From NCBI GenBank assembly GCA_002633005.1, contig NMRA01000244.1, forward strand, positions 240,346 to 304,345: a stretch of DNA of 64,000 bases, in the 5' to 3' direction. Shown in pieces: positions 13,801-25,800 of the stretch; position 1 is the stretch's first letter; each line of letters starts with the position of its first letter. The notes below the pieces were generated by a model. That model saw nothing but the letters and a program-made list of their open reading frames with translations, was not told the DNA's origin and ran no database searches. This DNA is from Phoronis australis (Eukaryota; Phoronida; Phoronidae). Position numbers and translations under genes: made by a program.

Positions 13801-16800
13801 CCTTCTTTGCAGTATTTCACACCTACCATGTCCCACTGTGTACGTCTCCAGCTTATGCTCTCTGGTGGTATTACTGCGTCATTTCATTTCTACTAAAGAC
13901 AATGAAACAAGTATGTTTCGAAGTGTCGTGTGTCTTTTCATCATGTCTCTTGGTCAGTTGCTTCACCAACGTTCTGTTGAGTGACGAACTTTGTAAACAC
14001 TAGTGTTGTCAATTTTGCATATAATATATATAATGTATATGTATATGTATGTGTGGGTTTATCATATTACAATAATTGTGCAATTACTTATAACAATATC
14101 CATTTTTGTAAATTTCAATCGACTTTCCAAATGTCCAAGGCACTCTAACACCCGCATGCTTTTGACCTTAAAGTAGCACACTCACACAAATATATTAAAC
14201 ATTATACAATGATGGTATTGATCCTGATTGAAATGTTGACAGTGTGGAAATTGCCAGACATAGTTAATGCATCATGACAAATAGGCAGTCAATTAGTAAA
14301 TGTCACATGGAGACCAATGAATACCTAGCTAAATTGATTCACACTTTTTGTTCTGTTCAATAGTTACACATGATGAAGAAAGTAAGCAAATACAGAAGGT
14401 TTCTCAAGGACCCGAGAGGCACAAGCTAAACATCGTATCATGAGACTTTCTCAGCTTACGCACAGAATGAAAGTACAGGATTATCTACTTAGTCTTGCTG
14501 TCATCTTACTTTGGACACTATATTGGTCCTAGTTAAATTTGCGGGGGCTGTCTGACAGCAACTAAACCGAAGCAAGAACATATGGTTTCTCCACAACTTG
14601 AGAGAATAAGAAAACATTTAAGTCCTTATAGAGGCAAGAGTATTCCGTAACTTTCCAAGCCAAAACACATCTAACTTTTGAAGTTACGTCATGCCTTTAC
14701 TAATAGTTAGGATATGAGACAGTAATAAAAAGTTGGACAATTGCTTGACACGTGTTGCAATCTGGGTAAATACCTTAGAATGAAAGTGGTGCTGTTTAAT
14801 TTCAGGACCGGCTTGCAGAGTAACTAAAGATATAATTTCACTTCAATAAGTTTATTTACAACATTAGTACTTGGCACATGGTTCATGACATGCTGTACTG
14901 GTTTGGGTACTAAGCCTTTCCTCAAAATTCAAATTTGCTAAAATTCTATGCACTTAGACAAACAAATCCGCCACATGAACACATAAAGCAAAATTTCCCT
15001 AACATACATCTACAGAATGATATGGCTAAAGATCTTTCTAAAATATTGACCAATTAAGTAGTGCTCTCAAATGTTCTAATTCAGTGCAATATTTACCTAC
15101 CATCATAGTTTTGAGACAGTATTCACAAAAATGTCAGAATCCTGTGTAGAATGGTTGATTTTGTCAATGATTTCTGTCCACTAGCGAGGTTTTACCATGA
15201 TTGTTAATATTAACATTACGACTCAATGCAAACCAAGAACATTAAAGAAACTAAGTTACAGTTTTCCACCAAATGGAACAACTTTATCCTTTCTCCGCTT
15301 CACACACTTGCTTAAGCACGCGCATATTAGTTCAATGACTTCAAACACTGTAATGACTGACACACCCATTAGAATACCAACTAAGCCTCCAATGTTGGAG
15401 AGAAAAGTGAATTGGTCAGTGGACTCCTGCTCCATCTCCACAACTGTCAGGAGACTCTTCATAGAGATGTCAACCTTCAAGAAATTCTGCCGAATATAGC
15501 TCTGCAGGGCACTATTGTCCCTCTTCATACTTATCGGAATTTTACGACTTTGCAGCTCAAGTTTAGAAGCAGTGGCAAAGAAGCGAAAGTTTGACGGCCA
15601 TTTTGACATGTGAACGTGACTATCGTACAACTGTACAAGGCAGGGTAGTCGACATTCTGGGCAGAGTTTGGAGACACGCCGTTCTTGGAATGCAAGGGTG
15701 AGGTTAAGTTTGCAGTTCATTTTCTCTACGATCTTTGACCTATTGCATGGTGATGCTCCACAGTAAGGCAAGTCTATACCCAGTGTGTCGGTTATTACAG
15801 GCCCGGGCAGGCAGTTACAGGTCTCTGCTACTAGTCTGTTGTAGCACTTCAGGAGACATAGCTGGTAGCTATAAGTGTAAGAGATATTGGTCGTTGGTGA
15901 GTGTATGGCTGGCGGGTCCTTTATACATCTACTGCTATACGGCCACTCCAACCTTTGGATCTCTCGTGGCTTTACAACGACAGCTGCCATTTGACCCACG
16001 GTCACGTGAACTACTTTACTCCAGTACGGATGAGTTCCCTCAGGGTGGATCATCATTTTTACACCAACCTTTCCACCTGTATCCAAATATCTTGTGTATT
16101 TCCCATGCGAAAAATCCACACCATCTCCAACATAGAGTGTCAGACTTAAGGCCCCATACTCCTGCATGCGGATAGGTATATCATTCGGAACCTGCACCTT
16201 TACGCAGTTATAGTGCAGTGGATCTTTGAACACTGTCAAGGTCACATTAGATATTTTACACGATTTTCCTTGGTAGACGCACTCAATAACAAAGTCCTCT
16301 AAATTCTGTCCAAGAAGCGTTGTTACGTCTGGGTTGTATTCATAGAGTACACGAGGCCTCACGGCTGGATCAAGACGCGTCCTAATGTGTCGGAAAGTAA
16401 ACTCACTGTCGCAGCTCTCATTAGTTATTCCCAGTGAATCAAAAAAGTCCTCGACTTGGCTGTAATTTACACGTGCTAAGTCATATGGCATTTCATTGCA
16501 CACTGTGATTACAGGGAACCTGATGTTAGTTCGCAATTCATTCATAGATATGACGGTGTACCTGAACTTGACATAGCATAACGTAATGGATACGACTCCA
16601 ATAACAGCGCCGATCATACACACTGCGACCAACAGACTCCAGAGGGTACGTCTTACTGTACTGGCACTGCCAGGGATACGGGACAGACCATGAGCAGTGG
16701 TGGTCTGACAGAAGTTTGTCCATATACTTTGGACACTGTCTTTCTCCTTAGCACAAGGCATAACGGTGTGGCAACACAAAGTGTATCCTGAAGCACGATC

Positions 16801-19800
16801 GACGGACTTCATTATATAGAATAAAACATTGCACTTTTTTGTTTGTATTCGAAATGGACCCATTAGGCCATCAAGTTAAGTTCAATGTTATGTTTGCATT
16901 AATACTTTAAGTTAAATACTTCATTTAAGCTGAGGGTTAGAAAATGTATGATCAGTGACATTAAAGTGGCATTCTGATATGTCCTTGGTTGGCTTACTTT
17001 TAACGTTAACTGAGATGACTCGACTGTCAGCCATACAAACTGGTTGACTGTGAAGCTGTGAAGTGCAGTTCAATATCATGAGTACCTTAGGAAAGAGGAT
17101 TCCATTTTAATTTGAGTGGTCAACCTTAAATCTAATTCAGTTTTATTGGATTGTAACTAATGCTTTTAGCAATGAATGGACATGGCATCTTTGCAGTGGC
17201 AAATTAATGTGAAAACTAGGTGTGGGATGATACACAGAACACATGTTTAGGAATTTCATTCAACTCAATTGTTTATGTCACATTAATTCATTTTTTTCTC
17301 AAATATAAGTAGTGTTACGTGTTCCTCTACATCACAAAAAATATTTTATTTTAAAATATTGTCTGTGCATGCAGTAAGAGATGTAAGGACTTTTATTAAT
17401 ATTAATTTGATACAAACAATTTGACTTTTCCTGACTGAAAATCACAACTTTTTAAAAGGCTTCCAAGAAGACAGTAGGTTTGTTTACAAGCAAACATCAA
17501 ACCTTGCGGCACGGTTATCCCCCTGTACAGCCCCATCACAGCTGATAGCTTTTCCACATGATTTAAATTATCCAAATTGACAGACAGCTATTATGACAGT
17601 CAATTCAGCTCAGATTCAATTTTACGTTTCTAATACTATAACAATGTCCTGCAAGGAGTCCAAACTTCATATGCTTGATTTTGATTGGTTTTGAGCAGTA
17701 TCTCCCTCATCAATGAAAAGGGGGACTGCTGTTTGCTTGTCTTTGTCAGAGTAAGACCTCACTTACATCTGTTTTTATTAACATAAATTATTAAAAACCA
17801 AAATAAATCGTCAACTGTGTAGAATATTAACAATGAATGAAACCGTAAATAAGACGGAAAAGACTGCCTGATGCCCGCCCATTATGGACTGGTGTCAGAC
17901 TTACCCAGCGTATCCTCTGGAGACCACTTCCATTTCTTGAAGCAGTTTGATAGACTTCCTTATTACACTTAAGAACTTGTTACAACAGTCCATAAACTTG
18001 TTCAGGCTGGACACTTCCTGACTCCATGAGTATTTCTGTCTCCAGTACAGAAGAGCTCCACACAGACCAATGAATGACACCATGCCAAAGACCAGACTCC
18101 CTCGTAACGCAGCATAACTCAGCAGAAGACACAACAAAGACGTACTGTAAGATGAAAACACAAATGTTACAATTAGTTACAAGAGCAAGGAATAATGCAC
18201 TCTGCACATGGAGTCACAATCAGCCATTTCCTGTGAAGAGTTCAAACAAAATATCAGCACAATATTTGTCATGCAATAGTCAACTACATGGGTGCCAGAC
18301 TTTGAGACAGAACCAGTGTGATCTGGTTATTCAGTGGAGGAAACTAGCTTTCAAAATGCGACTGGAGTAATCGCTAGAGGTCGACATCGACCAAGTGAGA
18401 CTCGACGAGACAGTCTGTTCCTGCGTTTTCCACAATAGTTAGCTGTAATATATCCCAGAAACGTCTCAAAGAAATAGAAAAAAATCGATGGTTAGAGGCA
18501 AAATAGCTTTCCCAGTCTCTAGAAGGATGAGACGATATAATCTTTGACAGCCTGGCATTATTTACTGTAAATGACGGGAGAACTGTTTATTAATCTCAAG
18601 CCTTTAATAAGTGAGAGTTTAGCGTTATCGGGTTTTGAAGGGACACAGAATACTTACAAAGAGATTGCCCCCTGACTGGTTCTTGTCACGTTACTTTCTT
18701 GGGAAGGAAGATGTAAACTTTTCAGAAATCGCACATCATCATCTTCAAGTAAAGAACTGTTCACAATGGCTAGAACCACTTGACAAATGAAAGGTTTGAC
18801 CTGAGCAATAGAAGATAATTATTGATCAAGCATATACATTTTATATTTGTTTACCGTGAATGTGTTCATTGTCTCACACATATTCATATTTCACACCATA
18901 GCCTGTGTTAGAACATTGTATTCACTTAAAAAATTTACCCCCAAATTTTGATATCGATAATATAAATTTTCATTCGTTGCCTTCAAGAATTACAGAATCA
19001 TAAATGTTGACACTTTAGAAAACAAGAGCAACGCGGAGCGTTGAAATGCGCCCACAATTGCACCGCATACGGTATCCTTCTAGGGTTGTTTATTGGTACC
19101 ATAAAGTGGCCAGTAGAGGGCATACTTTGCAAAATGGAAAGGCATTTTCATTGTCTCCTTAATAGGCTAGGGGCAAAATGTGAGTAATCTTCATAATACA
19201 AGCACATCCTATACACCAGTTGCTTAAAGCACCACAGAAACATAGAATTAAAAACAAATTTACCAACATACGAGATTAGCACAGCATTAGAATGCCAGAA
19301 ACAAATTTCTACTNNNNNNNNNNNNNNNNNNNNNNNNNNNNNNNNNNNNNNNNNNNNNNNNNNNNNNNNNNNNNNNNNNNNNNNNNNNNNNNNNNNNNNN
19401 NNNNNNNNNNNNNNNNNNNNNNNNNNNNNNNNNNNNNNNNNNNNNNNNNNNNNNNNNNNNNNNNNNNNNNNNNNNNNNNNNNNNNNNNNNNNNNNNNNNN
19501 NNNNNNNNNNNNNNNNNNNNNNNNNNNNNNNNNNNNNNNNNNNNNNNNNNNNNNNNNNNNNNNNNNNNNNNNNNNNNNNNNNNNNNNNNNNNNNNNNNNN
19601 NNNNNNNNNNNNNNNNNNNNNNNNNNNNNNNNNNNNNNNNNNNNNNNNNNNTGAAGATACAAAGGTAAGCGTAAAAAACTAAAATTGCCACTAGGGGGCA
19701 CACCGGTAGTCGGATCCGTCCGAAAGTTCGCACATGCCGTCCCATTCATGAATGGAACATATGTGCCAAATTTCATGAACGTATGTCAAAGGGTTTTGGA

Positions 19801-22800
19801 GATAGAGCAGTGGACGCCGGACGCCAGACGCCGGACGCCGCCCGGACGGACGGACGGACGGACGGACAGAGATGACGGCATAATGCGTCCACATATAAAT
19901 ATGTGGGCGCATAATAAATAAAAAGCTGACATTTGAACACCAAACTCACCATATTATCTTGTAACTGTTGACAAAGTCTTATTGGAAGAGACAACAAATT
20001 CTTGATCCCTGGGTTTCTGTTTACCTGGAATACAAAATCATCTGTTGTGCTCTTTAAGACTGTTAGACCAAAACAGAGTTGAGAACAACAAACAATGGTG
20101 CAACCTAAATTACTTTGAAGTAAATTAAGATTAATCCATTCATACATTCAAAACGTTCCATAATCTTATTTCTTGTTTGATAGGAGTGTACTCCCAAACT
20201 TCATGACGATCGTGGTAAGCGTCAGAAAGTAGGATGAAAAAAGGCGCAAACCAAAACCTATAGTTAGCTGAAAACTGGCAGATGACATCACTTCCTTAAA
20301 ACAAACATTACAGCAAAATTCCACGATTCATCACAGGATTTTGTAAAGGAATGCAACATGCCATGAGAATAACATTTACAGACATTGCTACATAAAGGCT
20401 AGGCTAGGCCAGGTAACACCCCAGCCAAGCAGTAAGTCAAGCCTATTCATAAAGACACGCCTGAGTTAACTTAACCTGTAAATCTTTCTTCAAAAGTACT
20501 GTGCCTGTATTTCCACCAGATTAGGTTTATTGTAATGAAAAGACAAATGGTAAGGTAATGCTCTGTCTGCAGTTGATGGGGATTAGTGGGGTGAAATTTG
20601 TAAATGCAACTTATAAGTCATGGAAAACAGGAATGCCATTAAAACAGAGATGAGTCAGATGCAATACGACTGGTATTGCTTACCTGGATCACAACCAACA
20701 TATTTCATGAAGTCCCTTCAAGGTGTTTAAAAATATCCCTCTGGATGATGCAAGACGGGCACAGGACAGAGATGACATAGTATATGTCCTGCCACACAGG
20801 AGGGGTCACATATGCGTAATATGTGGGTGCATCAAAATGAAACGCAGCAACTAATGAAAATTGAAACGCAGCTCAGTGTATTCCATAATCACCCTCATTA
20901 ACACAAAGTAACAGTCAAACTAATGCCTGGCCTGTTATCGAGATTCCCTTCTGATACTTAATTCACGCACTAACAAAAATGTGCTTGGGGTAAAATGGAA
21001 ATGAGTAAAGGATTATTGAGAGGTCACCCAACCTCTGATGCCGTGCCAAGAGGAACGAGGCGACCTGTCTAACAAGATTAAAGCACTGGACTCTCAATGA
21101 GATTACTCGATTTGAAAAAGTGAGCGTTTTCCGCGCCTGCTCGTAATGTGGCGGACACACCTTCAATTTGTCTGAATCATCATTTGCCTGTTGCCTGCTT
21201 ACTGGCACCACAGTTACATCTTCTACACCAACTTGTGACAGGTACTTGTGGAGACAGGAGTTCTGGAAGAAAACGCACGAAGACAGTGGTCAGCACCACT
21301 AACACATAAAGACAATGGTCAGTATAACTAACACATAAAGACAATGGTCAGTACCACTAACACATAAAGACAATGGTCAGTATAACTAACACATAAAGAC
21401 AGAAGTCTATACAGCCATTAAATAAGACACGTCAACTTTCAGACAACTTAACCATTAAGTATAAGACTGACGATAAATAGGAATCGATACTGGTTGGCAA
21501 TTTAAGCAAAGCTTGCTTTTCTACTAGTTTGCCACAACTCCATTTGCAGTCCTTTCACCATAAAGTAACTTGGTCAACTGTGCGAAACTTTGCCACTCCC
21601 GGCAAACACATGACACTTACTGTGTTTATTGTAGCAATGAAAATCAATATGCTCCCACTTTTTTAAAAATTAGAAAAGTCAGACATCAATTTCGAAACTT
21701 TACCTTCCCAATATACATACATGCCATTTGCTCAAATTTTTGTTTGGTTAAAGCGACTTCTTTTGAGAGATGGCAACAACTTCACAGACATAAAATTTGC
21801 TCAATTTTTAGTTCGTTCAGGCTTATTTACACAAAAAAATATTAACCAAGACCAACTCCTTCAGGTTACTGTGCGCAAATTTGTGAATAAGAATAGGGGA
21901 TTTGGCGAAACTGCCAACAGATGGCACTCTATTACTCTCTTGCAAGTGCTCGCCAAATGCAACCTGACAAAATTCCCAGGTCGGCAAATGGTAAATGAGC
22001 TCGACGAAACAACGAAATGCAGAATGTGGTATTGAAAAAGTCCTGGCCCTTCAAAGCCACATCCAATTTCCCCTCAGGGATCAATATTCCGTTCACACTC
22101 ACCTACATTCTAAGGGAAATGCAAACAGTCAGGACACTTAGTTTGTGCATGAGTAATCAAGCACATACCAATTCTGTAATTATATTTCCAGTGATATTTT
22201 GAGTGAGTGCTTGGATATTTGCGTGGTGACTTTGAAACTTTTACGAGCTGTCCAAACAAAATCTAAGACCATATTTCTGGCTTGGAGAGGTATCTAGTCG
22301 GCATAGTGGCTTAGAACTTTGTGGACGGTAAATCATGGGTGTTCTTCAAACATGCAAGTTCAGTGAAAGTAGTTCCTTATGAACCCATACCCCCTTTTCT
22401 CACATGATTTAGTCCGGAGCAAATTATGGTTGGACAACTTGGAACATACTAGTACCTAGATACCTTTCACACTAGACTTTGTTAAACTTCCATCATCGTA
22501 AATTAAATGATGCCCTGACGAGATGTCGTCACTGTGGTACACCCTGCTCACTAGTTTGTGAGATCACCACGAGAAGTCTCTGGTATCACGTGTTTTGAGT
22601 TAAGTAGAATTATACTCTTTTCTAGTAATTATCAGTAATACACTACAGTGACCCCATACCAAAACACTCTGATGAAAAAATCGGTGTAGCAAGAAATAGT
22701 TCTTCCTGCTGTTAGGGACGATTTAAGTATTAATGTCGAGTTTTGTTAGGAAGAGAACTGAGCTAACATGAAGGCAAGATGCACACAGGAAACTATTGAG

Positions 22801-25800
22801 TGCACTGGACTTTTTGTAGGAAGACGTGATTTCAAGCAGTTCTCTTTAGAATATTCAATATGGCAGAAAGAATACAAATCTCATACGAACTTGTGTGAAA
22901 ATTTACGATAGAAAGATTTAATCCGAACTAAACTTCTCTAATTATACTTACGTAATGGAATTAATTTTAGTCACATTTGCTAATGCAGTCTTTTTCTCCA
23001 TCATAAATTTGTTCCCATTTAGTCTGAAGTAAATGATCTCTCCCACTGGGATTACACTAATTATGCAAAAAGCCAGAGGTAAGAATGTTCCTATGCCGTA
23101 AGAAATTCGTAACGGGAAAGCCCCGCATAATTGTCCCAGTTGGTCTGTGTAAGTAATTTAATAGTTTATGGTCCTAGCTGACAAGGTAATTATTTTACTC
23201 CCCCACATGAGTTTTGAATAGCCATGCCCGGAATGGCGTTGGCTCCCTGCAGGTGAACCTGCTTATGATAGCTACATTAACTTGTTAATTAGGCATGGTA
23301 CGGGCTTTGTTTTTTGAGAGTACTGATAAAATACTCAACAAATTACAATGACAATACAAATGCACTGGACTGAATTGAAAATCTTTTGATGGCTCATGTG
23401 GGGTTAGGGGTAAATATCTCAGATAACCATAATGATGCAGCACTTGGGGTCGGTGATTCTCAACGGGTGTCGATATGTGGGTCACAATAGCAGCAGATAA
23501 GATCATTTTACCTTGGTTTGTGGTGAGTTCAAGAGTAGCAGCTGGTTTTTCCATTGCGGTAATAGTCCTATCTCTTAAGGTGGAGAAGTTGATCTTTTCT
23601 GTAGGATAGTTGTTTTGGTTGATACCAAATTTCTCAGCAACACGGTGGGTCATTAACGTGCGTTGGGATCCATCATTAAATAATATGTTAACTTGGGTGT
23701 GGGCTGGTCCTCTCGATACGATGGTGACGGCGGTCTTCAGCAAGATTGGTCCTGACATGGGTGTCAGCTTCACATGTGTATCTTGGAGGGTTGGACTCGT
23801 AGGCGTATCGGCAGAGGATTTCGCTTGTTGAATCAATGGGGAATTCGGTGGCGATGGCTGATTGACGGTGGAATTGCACAACAAGGTGTGGTATTTCTGC
23901 CCACAGTTGCGACAGGAAAACTTTGATGGGCAACCTCGTTTCAGGTGTCAGTCAGACAAACAGTTAAAGCACAATCGAGCTTGTTTCACGATATCCTGTC
24001 GTTTTTTCACATCGGTCACAGATGTACACTGATTAGCAGTGTGACCTTGGTTACAAAAAATACATTTGGGTGAGCGCTGAGGCAGTATTTTATGTTGCAA
24101 GATCTGTTGGGTGTTGTTTCTTGGGTTGGGGTACTTATTGCCACTCGCAGTTGAACCGTATGTTGACCTTGGGCGATTCCCAGTATAAAAANTCCATTGC
24201 GGTAATAGTCCTATCTCCAAAGGTGGAGATGTTGATCTTTTCTGTAGGACAGTTGTTTTGGTTGATACCCAATTTCTCAGCAACACGGTGGGTCATTAAC
24301 GTGCCTTGGGATCCATCATTAAATAATATGTTAACTTGGGTGTGGGCTGATCCTCTCGATACGATGGTGACGGCGGTCTTCAGCAAGATTGGTCCTGACA
24401 TGGGTGTCAGCTTCACATGTGTATCTTGGACGGTTGGACTCGTAGGCGTATCGGCTTAGGATTTCGCTTGTTGAATCAATGGGGAATTCGGTGGCGATGG
24501 CTGATTGACGGTGGAATTGCACAACAAGGTGTGGTATTTCTGCCCACAGTTGCGACAGGAAAACTTTGATGGGCAACCTCGTTTCAGGTGTCAGTCAGAC
24601 AAACAGTTAAAGCACAATCGAGCTTGTTTCACGATATCCTGTCGTTTTTTCACATCGGTCACAGATGTACACTGATTAGCAGTGTGACCTTGGTTACAAA
24701 AAATACATTTGGGTGAGCGTTGAGGCAGTATTTTATGTTGCAAGATCTGTTGGGTGTTGTTTCTTGGGTTGGGGTACTTATTGCCACTCGCAGTTGAACC
24801 GTATGTTGACCTTGGGCGATTCCCAGTATAAAAAGCAGAAGTTGCATAAAAATCTGTACTTACATCAGTAGTTGTAGGATCTCCAGTATGGTTTGCCTTG
24901 ATCTCCTTGTCAAGGGCATTCATTAGTTGTTCGACGGACCATTTTTCTCCGACATGGTCACGATTTAATTGAATTAGCATATCCTTCAGTATATTTTGGC
25001 GTATGATGGTCACAAGCACATGATCTTGGGGGGCAACTTGTCCTAGGGTCTCTAAACCACGTAGGCACGTATTGACACTGTCGTGGCACCATCGGATGAG
25101 GGGGCAGGGATGTTCAGCAATGCTGTAGTGTAATGAGTTACTAGATCTTCAGTGTTACCATACCTGTCATTCAGTTGCTTCAAGGCCGCTTCATAGGAAT
25201 TGTTTGATAGTGGTAGACCTTCTATGACTTTGGTGGTGCCACCAGAGAGTTGGGCACATAAATATTGAAGCTTCTGGATCGGGGCAAGAGCGGCATCTTT
25301 ATGAACAACAGCTTTAAATGATTGGTAGAATTCTAACCATTTCAGTTGGTCTCCAGAGAACACAGGTAGATGCAGTTTTGGGAGGTTGATCGCCATCTTA
25401 GGCAGGTCTTTGGTCGGTGTTGTTGTCGAGATATTTGACTCACTTGAACTTGGTGCTTTGAAATGTATGTGTCATACGGTGGAACCTCATGTCTCGAAGC
25501 TGATTTTCCACTTCATCCAGGTAGGACTGCATTTCTTCTGCATACATATCTAGCAGGTCAAGGTCGATGTATTGCGCGTAGTTGTTGAACAGTACCGTTA
25601 CTGTTTTGATCTTTTCGTCTAGATCATCGATGTACTTCGCAAGTCGTAGTGTCACGTACGGTGTGTCCTCGTCTTGTTCCATAAGTTTCTGAGAGGCTTT
25701 CACAATCTGTGTGATTTGCCCTTTGATAGCTCTCCTTCTGAAGAAGTTCATTCTGGCATCTTGGCAGTTAACATCCATCCGCGCCACGGCACCAGCAATG

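Noticed and set aside
20695-20745. Possible extra VEZT exon ending in a CAG|GTAAGC donor
   Set aside because: The frames carry stops or show no similarity to vezatin. It could still be a small exon near the uncertain exon 2/3 junction.
22943-23010. Possible first exon on the minus strand (ATG-ATG followed by a GTAAGT donor)
   Set aside because: Its phase does not join to VEZT exon 2, whereas 27748-27719 joins in phase and matches the vezatin N-terminus.
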